This document shows positions 8,528 through 17,727 of a stretch of 64,000 nt of DNA, one piece after another. The notes beneath the pieces are model-generated. The model was not told the DNA's origin. It saw only the letters and a program-made list of their open reading frames with translations, and made no database searches. Origin of the DNA: JBHIKY01 sp042139015 (GTDB lineage: Bacteria; Bacillota; Bacilli; Bacillales; Marinococcaceae); assembly GCF_042139015.1 (NCBI RefSeq), contig NZ_JBHIKY010000014.1, positions 30,072-94,071 of the forward strand, written 5' to 3'. A program made the translations under genes and the position numbers. Within the stretch, counting starts at the first letter, position 1. Each line of letters starts with the position of its first letter.

Positions 8528-9943
8528 TTATTGAACCGCCGCTTCCTTCAAATCACGAATATCGACGAACCGTCCGTGTACGGCCGCAGCCGCTGCCATC
8601 GCCGGGCTGACAAGGTGAGTTCTTGCTCCTTTTCCCTGTCGTCCTTCAAAGTTCCGATTCGAGGTAGAGGCACAGCGTTCCCCTTCCGGAACGAAATCTG
8701 GATTCATGCTGAGACACATGCTGCAGCCTGCTTCACGCCAGTCAAAGCCAGCTTCTTTAAATATTTTATCAATGCCTTCTTTTTCTGCAGCTTTTTTCAC
8801 CTGCTGAGAGCCTGGGACGACCATGGCACGGACGCCTTCTTTTACTTTGCGGCCTTTCGCCACTTGGGAAGCAGCTCGCAGGTCGCTTAAGCGGGCATTC
8901 GTACAGGAACCGATAAACACATGCTGAATTTCAATATCGGTAATCTTGGTACCTGGTTTTAAATCCATATATTCGAGAGATTGTTCAATGGCTCTGCGGC
9001 CAGCCGGCGAATCAGCTTCATCCGGATGTGGGACTGTGCCGTGAACTCCAACACCCTGCGATGGGTTGGTCCCCCATGTCACCATTGGTATAATTTCATC
9101 TGCATGAATTTCTACAACCGCGTCGTATTCTGCACCAGGATCTGTAGCCAGTGCTTTCCATTCTTCAACTTTCTTGTGATACGCTTCACCGGAAGGCACT
9201 TTTTCTTTTCCTTCCAGATAATCAAAGGTAACTTGATCGGGACTGATTAATCCGGCTCTGGCTCCTGCTTCAATGGACATGTTGCAGATTGTCATTCTCT
9301 CATCCATTGTCAGGCCGCGGATCGCTTCCCCAGTATATTCAAGGACATGGCCAGTGCCAAAGTCGACCCCGTATTTAGAAATGATAGCGAGAATAATATC
9401 CTTTGCTGTCGCTCCTGGAGCAAGTCGTCCGTTGACACGGACCTCCATCGTTTTCGGCTTGGACTGCCAGATTGTCTGGGTGGCGAGAACGTGTTCAACC
9501 TCACTTGTTCCAATACCAAACGCGAGCGCTCCGAAAGCACCATGCGTTGACGTATGACTGTCACCGCACACAATGGTTTTACCGGGCTGAGTAAGTCCAA
9601 GCTCCGGTCCGATAATATGAACGATTCCGTTATCCGGGCTGTTCAAATCAGCAATTTCAATTCCAAATTCTTTACAGTTGTTTGAGAGTGTTTCCATTTG
9701 TTTTTTTGCTACCGCATCGGTGATAGACATTCTGTTTTCAGTTGGAACATTGTGATCCATCGTAGCAAATGTCAGATCAGGACGTCTCACCTTTCTTCCG
9801 GCAAGCCGAAGTCCTTCGAATGCCTGCGGAGATGTTACTTCATGGACCAGCTGCAGATCAACAAACATTAAATCCGGTTTGTTGTCTTCAGACATCACGG
9901 TATGGTTATCCCAGATCTTCTCCACTATTGTTTTTGGTTTCAT
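8528..9943 (-). CDS. leuC: 3-isopropylmalate dehydratase large subunit
   Basis: Aconitase-family subunit carrying the [4Fe-4S] cluster; partner of LeuD. Cluster cysteines are in FIGSCTNARLSD and in the pair CSMCLSMNPD. 471 aa, full length for the bacterial type. ATG start with GAGGGGAA upstream. It follows leuB by about 53 nt, so is co-transcribed. Confidence 0.97.
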   Translation of the reverse strand: MKPKTIVEKIWDNHTVMSEDNKPDLMFVDLQLVHEVTSPQAFEGLRLAGRKVRRPDLTFATMDHNVPTENRMSITDAVAKKQMETLSNNCKEFGIEIADLNSPDNGIVHIIGPELGLTQPGKTIVCGDSHTSTHGAFGALAFGIGTSEVEHVLATQTIWQSKPKTMEVRVNGRLAPGATAKDIILAIISKYGVDFGTGHVLEYTGEAIRGLTMDERMTICNMSIEAGARAGLISPDQVTFDYLEGKEKVPSGEAYHKKVEEWKALATDPGAEYDAVVEIHADEIIPMVTWGTNPSQGVGVHGTVPHPDEADSPAGRRAIEQSLEYMDLKPGTKITDIEIQHVFIGSCTNARLSDLRAASQVAKGRKVKEGVRAMVVPGSQQVKKAAEKEGIDKIFKEAGFDWREAGCSMCLSMNPDFVPEGERCASTSNRNFEGRQGKGARTHLVSPAMAAAAAVHGRFVDIRDLKEAAVQ

Positions 9944-9996
9944 GGTTGTTTCCCCTCACTTTATTAAGCTATTCCCATTCTCTTTGCCTGCAGGGA

Positions 9997-11070
9997 TTAT
10001 TTCAGGGCTTCGAGCACCTTATCAGTCATTTCATTCGTTGATAGAATTTTTTCCCCATCTTTCGCAATATCCCCAGTGCGGTGGCCGTTCGTTAATACGC
10101 TTGATATGGCCGTATCAATTGACGCCGCTTCATTATGCATTCCAAAGGAATATTTCAGCATCATCGCGGCTGAAGCCATTGTTGCAAGCGGATTCGCCTT
10201 ACCTTCGCCGGCAATATCCGGTGCGGAACCGTGGACTGGCTCATAAAGTCCCGGCGCTTCGCTGCCGATACTTGCCGATGGCAGCATGCCAAGCGATCCT
10301 GTCAGCATGGATGCTTCATCGCTTAGAATATCTCCGAACATATTTTCAGTAACCACCACGTCAAATTGTTTCGGATCGCGGATGAGCTGCATTGCCGCAT
10401 TGTCCACCAGCATATGCTCAAGCTCCACTTCAGGATAATCCTTGGCTACTTCAATTGCTGTTTCTCTCCACAGACGGCTTGACTCCAGCACGTTTGCCTT
10501 ATCAACTGACGTCAGTTTTTTGCGGCGCACCTTAGCGAGCTCAAAACCCTGCCGGACTATGCGTTCAATTTCCGATTTCTTATATTGCAGCGTGTCTACT
10601 GCCGCTTCTTCTCCATCTACCTCCCGGCGCTCCTGCGGTTCCCCAAAATATAAACCGCCGGTCAACTCCCGGATAATCATTAAATCTACATTATCAACCA
10701 CTTCTTTTCGAAGTGTAGAAGAATCCGTCATACTTTCATGACCGGTTACCGGACGGAGATTAGCAAAAAGATTAAGAGCTTTCCGAATACCGAGGAGTCC
10801 TTTTTCCGGACGTTTATTCCCCGGCAGGTTATCCCATTTCGGTCCACCCACTGCCCCTAGCAGCACCCCATCGCTGCTTCGGCACGTATCAACCGTTTCC
10901 TGCGGGAGGGGATTGTCATGCTTATCGATGGCTGTTCCACCAATGTCAGCAAATTTGTACTCGAATTGATGATCGTAAAGTGAAGCTACTTTATCTAATA
11001 CTTTGATGGTTGCTTCAACCACTTCTGCTCCGATGCCGTCACCAGGCAGAACAGTTATCTTTTTATTCAT
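9997..11070 (-). CDS. leuB: 3-isopropylmalate dehydrogenase
   Basis: NAD-dependent oxidative decarboxylation of 3-isopropylmalate to 2-oxoisocaproate. It starts MNKKITVLPGDGIG. The substrate loop has conserved arginines in LFANLRPV, and the metal-binding aspartates lie in FGDILSDEASML. The NAD site motif HGSAPDIAGEG is near 277. 357 aa. Strong AAGGGAGAG ribosome binding site. Downstream of leuA by about 30 nt. Confidence 0.97.
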   Translation of the reverse strand: MNKKITVLPGDGIGAEVVEATIKVLDKVASLYDHQFEYKFADIGGTAIDKHDNPLPQETVDTCRSSDGVLLGAVGGPKWDNLPGNKRPEKGLLGIRKALNLFANLRPVTGHESMTDSSTLRKEVVDNVDLMIIRELTGGLYFGEPQERREVDGEEAAVDTLQYKKSEIERIVRQGFELAKVRRKKLTSVDKANVLESSRLWRETAIEVAKDYPEVELEHMLVDNAAMQLIRDPKQFDVVVTENMFGDILSDEASMLTGSLGMLPSASIGSEAPGLYEPVHGSAPDIAGEGKANPLATMASAAMMLKYSFGMHNEAASIDTAISSVLTNGHRTGDIAKDGEKILSTNEMTDKVLEALK

Positions 11071-11102
11071 TCCAAGTCTCTCCCTTTTCAGCAGTCCACT
11101 TC

Positions 11103-12650
11103 CTACAAGTGGATTTTATCAGTTTCCTGCTTCGTCCAGTTTTTACGGTTCATTACGCGGTTCACTGCATTAATATAGGCTTTTGCCGAAGCTTCAAGCA
11201 CATCATGAGCAGTACCGCGTCCTGTCGTTTCGTGGCCTTCATACTCTACTTTTACAAAAACTTCAGCCAGTGCGTCACGTCCACCGGTAATCGATTGAAT
11301 GCGGTAGTCTTTCAAATGAGCTTCTCCGCCGATGATTCGTCCGAGCGTATTGTATACCGCTTCTACACTCCCGGAGCCAGTGGCAGCCTCCTGAACAAGT
11401 TCATCTTGAGGATTTCGCATTGTAATCGTTGCTGTCGGAATATTATTCGTGCCATAATTCACCTGCAGCGCTTCTACTTCATAATATTTAACGGCTTCAC
11501 CGGCTTTTTCCTCAGTCATAAGAGCAAAAATGTCTTCATCCGTAACTTCTTTCTTCTTATCGGCAAGGCTTTTGAATGCTTTAAAGACTTTATTCAGCTC
11601 TTCTTCCGTAGCATTGTAGCCAAGCGCCAGAATCTTTTCCTTAAAGGCGTGACGGCCTGAATGCTTTCCGAGTACGAGGTTATTGGAAGCAACCCCGACA
11701 AGATCTGGAGTGATAATTTCATACGTGGTCTTTTCCTTCAGCACGCCGTCCTGATGAATACCTGCTTCATGTGCAAAGGCATTATCCCCAACCACTGCTT
11801 TATTTTTTGGAACCACCATTCCTGTCAGCTTGCTGACGAGTGCGCTGGTACGTTTAATTTCATTAAGAGTTAAACCTGTTTCAGCTTTATAAAAATCATT
11901 TCTGATTTTAAGAGCCACCGCAATCTCCTCTAAAGAAGCATTTCCGGCACGCTCGCCAATGCCATTAATCGTTCCCTCAACCTGCCCTGCCCCTGCTTCA
12001 ATCGCTGCAAGAGAATTTGCTGTAGCCATCCCGAGATCATCATGGCAGTGCGTAGAGAAGATCGCTTTGTCGCTGTTCGGCACATTTTCACGAATATATG
12101 TGAACATATGGCGGATTTCCTCCTGTGTAATAAACCCAACCGTATCCGGCAGATTAATTACTTCAGCCCCTGCATCAATTACTTTTTCAATAATTTTCAC
12201 GAGAAAATCGAGATCTGAGCGACAGGCATCCTCGGCAGACCATTGGACGTGCGGAAATCTTTGTTTGGCATATTTGACTGAATCGACCGCATTTTCGATC
12301 ACTTGATCAGGTGTCATGCGGAGTTTGTGGGTCATGTGAATAGGAGAGGTGGCAATAAAGACGTGCAGTCTCGGTTCTGCCCCTCCTTTTAACGCCTCCC
12401 ACGACGCATCAATTTCTTTTTTTATGGAACGGGACAGGCCGGTAACGGAGCTTCCTTTTACTGTTTCTGCAATCGTTTTTACTGATTGAAAGTCTCCTTC
12501 AGAAGCAGCCGGGAAACCGGCCTCGATAATATCTACACCGAGGCGTTCCAGCTGTTTTGCAATCTGCATTTTCTCTTCGAAATTCAAATTCACACCGGGG
12601 GACTGTTCCCCATCACGAAGCGTCGTGTCAAAGACGTTAATTTTTCGCAC
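11103..12650 (-). CDS. leuA: 2-isopropylmalate synthase
   Basis: First committed step of leucine synthesis: acetyl-CoA plus 2-oxoisovalerate gives 2-isopropylmalate. The TIM-barrel catalytic domain opens with DTTLRDGEQSPG, and metal ligands lie in the HCHDDLG motif near 204. A communication subdomain and the C-terminal leucine-sensing domain (about 370-500) follow. Start is GTG 12648-12650 with AAAGGAGTGG upstream. The first 14 bases overlap the end of ilvC, which suggests translational coupling. 515 aa. Confidence 0.97.
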   Translation of the reverse strand: MRKINVFDTTLRDGEQSPGVNLNFEEKMQIAKQLERLGVDIIEAGFPAASEGDFQSVKTIAETVKGSSVTGLSRSIKKEIDASWEALKGGAEPRLHVFIATSPIHMTHKLRMTPDQVIENAVDSVKYAKQRFPHVQWSAEDACRSDLDFLVKIIEKVIDAGAEVINLPDTVGFITQEEIRHMFTYIRENVPNSDKAIFSTHCHDDLGMATANSLAAIEAGAGQVEGTINGIGERAGNASLEEIAVALKIRNDFYKAETGLTLNEIKRTSALVSKLTGMVVPKNKAVVGDNAFAHEAGIHQDGVLKEKTTYEIITPDLVGVASNNLVLGKHSGRHAFKEKILALGYNATEEELNKVFKAFKSLADKKKEVTDEDIFALMTEEKAGEAVKYYEVEALQVNYGTNNIPTATITMRNPQDELVQEAATGSGSVEAVYNTLGRIIGGEAHLKDYRIQSITGGRDALAEVFVKVEYEGHETTGRGTAHDVLEASAKAYINAVNRVMNRKNWTKQETDKIHL

Positions 12651-13659
12651 TACCCACCACTCCTTTAGAATTACCTTTCACAAACGGCATCATTTCACGC
12701 AGTTCACGGCCGACTCTTTCAATCTGGTGGCTTCTTTCCCGTTCATTTGTTGCATTAAATTCTGGACGGTTCGCCTGATTTTCAAGAATCCAGCCTTTTG
12801 CAAAACGACCGGTCTGGATATCAGTCAAAATGTCGCGCATAGCAGCTTTTGTGTCTTCGGTAATGACACGCGGGCCAGCCTGGAAGTCTCCCCACTGAGC
12901 TGTGTCAGAAATAGAATAACGCATTCCTTCTAGGCCGTTTTCATAAAGAAGGTCTACAATAAGCTTCATTTCATGGAGGCATTCGAAATAGGCAACCTCT
13001 GGCTGATACCCCGCATCGACGAGAGTTTCAAAGCCTGCTTTAATTAATGCAGAGGTACCGCCGCACAGTACTGCCTGCTCACCGAAAAGGTCCGTTTCGG
13101 TTTCTTCCTGGAAGGATGTTTCCAGAATACCTGCACGTCCGGCCCCGATTTGTTTTGCGTACGCAAGTGCTGTATCTTTCGCGCGTCCTGTCGCATCCTG
13201 GTGAACAGCAATAAGTGCCGGTACGCCTGCTCCGTCTTCAAAGGTGCGGCGGACGATATGTCCCGGCCCTTTCGGAGCAACCATAAATACGTCAACATCA
13301 GATGGAGGAACTACCTGGTTAAAATGAATATTAAAACCGTGGGCAAATGCAAGTGCTTTTCCTTCCGCGAGCTCAGGCTCAATTTCGTTTTTATAAATTG
13401 TCGGCTGATACTCATCCGGAAGCAGGATCATGATAACGTCTGCTTTAGCAGATGCTTCTCGCACACTCAGCACGTTGAAACCGTCTTCTGTTGCCTGGTC
13501 CCAGGATTTTCCCCGGCGCAGCCCAACTACTACATCGACGCCGCTTTCGCGGAGGTTTTGTGCGTGGGCGTGTCCTTGAGATCCATACCCTACGATTGCT
13601 ACTGTCTTTCCCTGCAGAAGTCCTTCGTTTACATCCCCGTTATAAAATACTTTAGCCAT
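12637..13659 (-). CDS. ilvC: Ketol-acid reductoisomerase (NADP+)
   Basis: Isomerises and reduces acetolactate or acetohydroxybutyrate in valine and isoleucine synthesis. The Rossmann motif GYGSQGHAHAQN lies near residue 25. The knotted all-helical C-terminal domain supplies the Mg-binding acidic residues (DLFGEQAVLCGG). 340 aa, class I length. AAAGGAGAG ribosome binding site. Between ilvN and leuA. Confidence 0.97.
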   Translation of the reverse strand: MAKVFYNGDVNEGLLQGKTVAIVGYGSQGHAHAQNLRESGVDVVVGLRRGKSWDQATEDGFNVLSVREASAKADVIMILLPDEYQPTIYKNEIEPELAEGKALAFAHGFNIHFNQVVPPSDVDVFMVAPKGPGHIVRRTFEDGAGVPALIAVHQDATGRAKDTALAYAKQIGAGRAGILETSFQEETETDLFGEQAVLCGGTSALIKAGFETLVDAGYQPEVAYFECLHEMKLIVDLLYENGLEGMRYSISDTAQWGDFQAGPRVITEDTKAAMRDILTDIQTGRFAKGWILENQANRPEFNATNERERSHQIERVGRELREMMPFVKGNSKGVVGSAKN

Positions 13660-13752
13660 GATTCACTCTCTCCTTTTGTGTTGTTTAATATTTTAAGATC
13701 ACCAGCTGCAGCGGTCATTCAGTTTGGTTGATGACTTACAATTGGAGCTTTC

Positions 13753-14274
13753 TTAATTAATAATGGAATACTTCGGATTTTCAAAAACGCTTTTTTTCGT
13801 ACCCCGCTTAAATGCGGTTATACCGGTGCGGGCCAGCTCTTTTATGCCATATGGCTTTAAGAGATCAATCAGCGCTTCTACCTTCTGCTGATCCCCCGTC
13901 ACCTGAAGGGTCACACTTTCTCTGCCTACATCAATAATCGATGCACGGAAAGGCTCCGCTAACGCTGATATTTCTCCGCGATGCTGCGGTGCTGCCACTA
14001 CTTTGATTAAGGCGAGCTCTCTCGCTACAATCGCTTCATCGGTAATATCGCGTACCTTCAGGACATCGACCTGTTTGTTCAACTGCTTAATCACCTGGTC
14101 AAGAGCGCGGTGATCATCTACATTTACTACAAATGTCATCCGGGAAACAGAAGGGTTTTCCGTCATGCCTACAGTGATACTTTCAATATTGAAATGGCGC
14201 CGCGCAAACAATCCGGTGATCCGGTTCATGACACCGGATGTGTTATTTACCGTCGCGATGATGGTTCGTTTCAT
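13753..14274 (-). CDS. ilvN: Acetolactate synthase small (regulatory) subunit
   Basis: ACT-domain subunit that activates IlvB and confers valine feedback. The N-terminal ACT domain (about 3-75) begins RTIIATVNNTSGVMNRITGL, and a C-terminal ALS_ss domain follows. 173 aa. Its ATG overlaps the ilvB stop codon as ATGA, a classic coupling arrangement. Called ilvH in B. subtilis. Confidence 0.95.
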   Translation of the reverse strand: MKRTIIATVNNTSGVMNRITGLFARRHFNIESITVGMTENPSVSRMTFVVNVDDHRALDQVIKQLNKQVDVLKVRDITDEAIVARELALIKVVAAPQHRGEISALAEPFRASIIDVGRESVTLQVTGDQQKVEALIDLLKPYGIKELARTGITAFKRGTKKSVFENPKYSIIN

Positions 14275-15998
14275 GGCTTAATTCCCTCCATTTCTTGATG
14301 CCCCTTGCCAGGAGCAATCATCGGATAAACATTTTCTGTTTTATGAACTCTACAGTCCATCAGCACTGGGCCGTCGTAAGCTAATGCCTCACGGAGCGTT
14401 TCCTGCATTTCCTTATCGCTTTCTACCTTCCATCCCTTGATACTGTAGGCTTCCGCCATTTTGACGAAATCCGGCTGAATCGGAAAGAGGGAATTAGAAT
14501 AGCGTTCTTCATAAAACAGCTGCTGCCATTGTCTGACCATACCAAGTGATGCGTTGTTGACAAGTATAATTTTTACTGGCAGGTTTAACTCCTGCAGCAC
14601 CGACATTTCCTGTGCTGTCATTTGAAAACCGGCATCGCCGAGAATCGCCACCACCTGCTTATTCGGTTCTGCAAACTGAGCGCCGATCGCAGAAGGGAAA
14701 CCAAATCCCATCGTGCCGAGCCCACCTGAGGTTACCCACATGTTCGGTTTATCAAATTTGTAATACTGAGCCGCCCACATCTGATGCTGGCCGACATCTG
14801 TAGTAACGACCGCTTCTCCCTCTGTTTCCTCATAAATCATTTCCATGAGGCGCTGTGGCTTCACGATTCCCTCTTCGTTCTTATACCAAAGTGGATATTC
14901 TCTCTTCCAGCCGTTCAGCGTCTCTTTCCATTCCGTACAGTCACACGGCTCTGCATCGACTTCATTCAGCATCCTAAGTGCTTCTTTTGCGTCTCCGACA
15001 ACCGGAATCTGAGTTTCGATATTTTTGCCGATCTCTGCCGGGTCGATATCAATATGAGCAACTTTTGCGTTCGGTGCAAAGTGCTTGAGATTACCTGTCA
15101 CACGGTCGTCAAAGCGGGCACCGACGCTGATTAGAAGATCGCATTTGTGAAGCGCCATGTTAGAGGAGTACGTTCCATGCATACCTGCCATTCCAAGGAA
15201 CAATTCATGATTTCCAGGGAAGGCACCAAGTCCCAGCAGAGTACTCGCAACCGGAATCTGCTGCTTTTCAATATATTTCAGCAACTCTTCGGAAGCTCCG
15301 GCATGAAGAACGCCTGCACCTGTCAAGATGACTGGCTGTTTTGCAGTTTTCACTGCCTCTGTTAATTTTTTAATCTGAAGTTTATTCGGCACCACAGTAG
15401 GCTGGTACCCCGGCAGATTGACAGCCGGATCATAATTGAAAAATCCCGTGGCCACCGACACGTCCTTAGGAAGATCGATTAATACCGGCCCCGGACGTCC
15501 TGTCGTCGCAATATGAAAGGCCTCTTTGATAACTCTTGGCAGTTCATCGACATCACGAACCTGATAGTTATGCTTCGTAATCGGCATTGTCACTCCAATG
15601 ACGTCCGCCTCCTGAAAAGCGTCAGTGCCGATCACACTTGTAGCAACCTGACCGGTAATGACCACGAGCGGCAGGGAATCAATCATGGCGTCAGCAATTC
15701 CTGTTACGACATTAGTTGCTCCAGGGCCGGATGTTACGACACAGACCCCCGGCTTGCCGGAAACTCTCGCATACCCTTCAGCAGCGTGTATGGCTCCCTG
15801 TTCATGACGGGCGAGAATATGGCGGATGCCGGTACGATAGATTTCATCGTACGTCGGCAATATCGCCCCGCCCGGATACCCGAAGATGACATCGACGCTT
15901 TCCCTCGCCAATGCCTGGATGAGCATACTCGACCCTGACATTTCTTGATTTTCCACTTTCAACTCTCGACCATCCATTTCTTTCATCTTCGGACTCAT
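14271..15998 (-). CDS. ilvB: Acetolactate synthase large (catalytic) subunit
   Basis: Thiamine-diphosphate and FAD enzyme joining pyruvate to pyruvate or 2-oxobutyrate. The N-terminal TPP domain has the catalytic Glu in ARHEQGAIHAAEGYAR. The C-terminal TPP-binding motif is GDAGFQMTAQE through to LVNNASLGM. 575 aa. AAGGAGGAT ribosome binding site 7-8 nt before the ATG. First structural gene behind the Leu T-box. Confidence 0.96.
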   Translation of the reverse strand: MSPKMKEMDGRELKVENQEMSGSSMLIQALARESVDVIFGYPGGAILPTYDEIYRTGIRHILARHEQGAIHAAEGYARVSGKPGVCVVTSGPGATNVVTGIADAMIDSLPLVVITGQVATSVIGTDAFQEADVIGVTMPITKHNYQVRDVDELPRVIKEAFHIATTGRPGPVLIDLPKDVSVATGFFNYDPAVNLPGYQPTVVPNKLQIKKLTEAVKTAKQPVILTGAGVLHAGASEELLKYIEKQQIPVASTLLGLGAFPGNHELFLGMAGMHGTYSSNMALHKCDLLISVGARFDDRVTGNLKHFAPNAKVAHIDIDPAEIGKNIETQIPVVGDAKEALRMLNEVDAEPCDCTEWKETLNGWKREYPLWYKNEEGIVKPQRLMEMIYEETEGEAVVTTDVGQHQMWAAQYYKFDKPNMWVTSGGLGTMGFGFPSAIGAQFAEPNKQVVAILGDAGFQMTAQEMSVLQELNLPVKIILVNNASLGMVRQWQQLFYEERYSNSLFPIQPDFVKMAEAYSIKGWKVESDKEMQETLREALAYDGPVLMDCRVHKTENVYPMIAPGKGHQEMEGIKP

Positions 15999-16059
15999 TG
16001 TTCGTATCCTCCTTATGATCTATAATTTTTCTCCCTGTTTTCACAATCTATCTATTGAC

Positions 16060-16350
16060 AATAAAAAAAGAAATCCTCCCACCCTGTCCGGCCAGTTTTA
16101 TATCTGGCCGAAGGGGTGAAAAGATTTCTTTTCACGGTACCACCCTTCTTCACGGCATAAGCCGCCTCAGCGACAGTTTTCACTGTCATCACCTGATAAC
16201 GGGAGAAGATGTGTAAGTCTCCGCCCGGCCTCTGCTACTAGCTCAGCTTTCACATAGGCACTCTGAGGTGAGTTCATTTCCGGGGGTACCGCCGTTTCTC
16301 AGCTGCAACGGCTCTCTGTAGATACCAATTACGAAAATTACTTTTCCTCT
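16060..16350 (-). promoter_or_regulatory. T-box leader, leucine (specifier CUC), of the ilv-leu operon
   Basis: On the minus strand the T-box core AAGGGTGGTACCGTG lies near 16134-16148 and carries the tRNA-pairing UGGU. A specifier loop with GAA-CUC-ACC is at 16264-16275; the specifier CUC is the complement of 16270-16272, a leucine codon. The terminator pairs AAAGAAATC with GATTTCTTTTTTT, around an inner stem built on GGCCAG/CTGGCC. Uncharged tRNA-Leu should favour read-through into ilvB, as known for the B. subtilis ilv-leu leader. Confidence 0.93.
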
Positions 16351-16388
16351 TCTGCGTGTTAACATAGTTAATTGTAATTTTTAAGAAT

Positions 16389-17294
16389 TCAGCCGACTCC
16401 GGCCTCTTTTTCTTGAGTATAAACCTTTACGCCATCCTGTACAACCTTACTGCGAAATGCTTCGAGCAGAAGCTTAGTTTCGGTGCCCGGTTTTCCATCT
16501 CCAATGATGCGTCCATCTACCTTCACTACAGCGATAACCTCTGCCGCAGTGCCGGTGAGAAACACTTCATCAGCGGTGTACACATCATGGCGGGTAAAAG
16601 GTTCTTCCTTCACATTATATCCTATATCCCTTGCCATTTCTACAATAGCATTACGGGTAATTCCTTCTAATGCACCGATATAGCCCGGAGGTGTAATTAA
16701 AGTACCGTCTCTGTAAATGAACACATTATCTGCAGAGCCTTCTGCGACATAGCCTTCGGTGTTGAGCATTAATGCTTCACTGACACCGGCCAGGCCGGCT
16801 TCAAGCTTGACAAGTATATTGTTCAGATAATTTAACGACTTCACTTTTGGACTCAGAACATCCGGACGGTTACGACGAGTAGCAACTGTCACGATCTCAA
16901 GGCCATTTTCGTAAAATTCCTTTGGATAAATGGCAAGCTCTTCGGCGATGACAATGATCTGCGGCTCAGAGCACGAGGACGGATCGAGTCCCAGGTTGCC
17001 GACACCGCGGGAGACGACTAGTCGAATGTACGCGTCGTTCAGTTGATTTTTCCGCAGAGTTTCCACGATGATCTCCTGCATTTCCTCCATCGTATTTGGA
17101 ATATCGAGCATAATAGATTTTGCTGAATTGTATAGGCGGATAAGATGCTCTTCCAGCTTATAGACATTTCCATTGTAGACCCTGATCCCTTCGAAGACTC
17201 CGTCTCCGTAAAGAAAGCCGTGATCATACACTGAAATCTTAGCATCCTCTTTCCTTACAAATTCACCGCTTAAATAAATCCACTGCTCCTCCAC
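16389..17294 (-). CDS. ilvE: Branched-chain amino acid aminotransferase (class IV, PLP)
   Basis: Transfers the amino group between glutamate and Leu/Ile/Val. The fold-type IV motif VYDHGFLYGDGVFEGIR is near residue 19, the PLP lysine lies in SPKVKSLNYLNN, and EALMLNTEGYVAEGSADN is typical. I place the start at GTG 17292-17294: it gives MEEQWIYLSGEF, the family N-terminus, with AGGGGTGA seven bases upstream, and 301 aa. A longer reading to 17480 would include the promoter. It lies upstream of the T-box leader and has its own promoter, so it can be expressed apart from ilvB. Confidence 0.9.
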   Translation of the reverse strand: MEEQWIYLSGEFVRKEDAKISVYDHGFLYGDGVFEGIRVYNGNVYKLEEHLIRLYNSAKSIMLDIPNTMEEMQEIIVETLRKNQLNDAYIRLVVSRGVGNLGLDPSSCSEPQIIVIAEELAIYPKEFYENGLEIVTVATRRNRPDVLSPKVKSLNYLNNILVKLEAGLAGVSEALMLNTEGYVAEGSADNVFIYRDGTLITPPGYIGALEGITRNAIVEMARDIGYNVKEEPFTRHDVYTADEVFLTGTAAEVIAVVKVDGRIIGDGKPGTETKLLLEAFRSKVVQDGVKVYTQEKEAGVG

Positions 17295-17392
17295 TTCTAA
17301 ATCACCCCTGATGTCCATTCCATCCATCGCTGCGGTAAAATAATATGCACCCTGTACTTTCGGGGCAGGCATTTGTATTTCTGTTAGCGACA

Positions 17393-17409
17393 AAACGTGT
17401 TTGACGTTT
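17393..17409. promoter_or_regulatory. Inverted repeat at the ilvE transcription start
   Basis: AAACGT (17393-17398), 5-nt spacer, ACGTTT (17404-17409). It directly abuts the -10 hexamer of the ilvE promoter and would cover the start site. This is the geometry of a repressor operator; the regulator is unknown. Confidence 0.5.
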
Positions 17410-17438
17410 ATAATACGCCGATTGAGAGGCGCGGTCAA
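17410..17438 (-). promoter_or_regulatory. Sigma A promoter of ilvE
   Basis: Minus strand TTGACC (17433-17438), 17-nt spacer, TATTAT (17410-17415). The leader to the GTG start is about 110 nt. Confidence 0.75.
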
Positions 17439-17528
17439 CCACTTTTTATAAATTATTAGACGATTCGGATTAATGTGCATCTTTATGAATGCGTTTACAC
17501 ACTTCTTATATATGGAATAAGGCCAAAC

Positions 17529-17559
17529 AAAAAAACTTCACCGGCATGCGCGGGAAGTT
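17529..17559 (-). terminator. Terminator after tRNA-Arg
   Basis: Minus strand AACTTC ... GAAGTT with inner CCG/CGG pairing (17534-17559), followed by a run of T. It lies about 20 nt beyond the tRNA 3' end. Confidence 0.8.
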
Positions 17560-17578
17560 CTGGTTAATTTTATAAAAG

Positions 17579-17655
<77 letters not shown>

Positions 17656-17698
17656 ATAACGTATACTTATTATACGATCGGCTTTTGCGACAAGTTTA

Positions 17699-17727
17699 AT
17701 AATAGTATATTCCGTTTTTGAAGTCAA
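17699..17727 (-). promoter_or_regulatory. Promoter of tRNA-Arg
   Basis: Minus strand TTGACT (17722-17727), 17-nt spacer, TATTAT (17699-17704), about 45 nt before the tRNA. A second TATAAT near 17670 is too close to the mature end to be the main -10. Confidence 0.65.

Noticed and set aside
11010..11660. 216-codon plus ORF across leuA and leuB
   Set aside because: Antisense shadow; composition reflects the codons of the opposite strand.
16329..16395. CodY boxes near the ilvB leader
   Set aside because: Two AT-rich stretches resemble AATTTTCWGAAAATT but match at only about 9 of 15 positions; not enough to claim.
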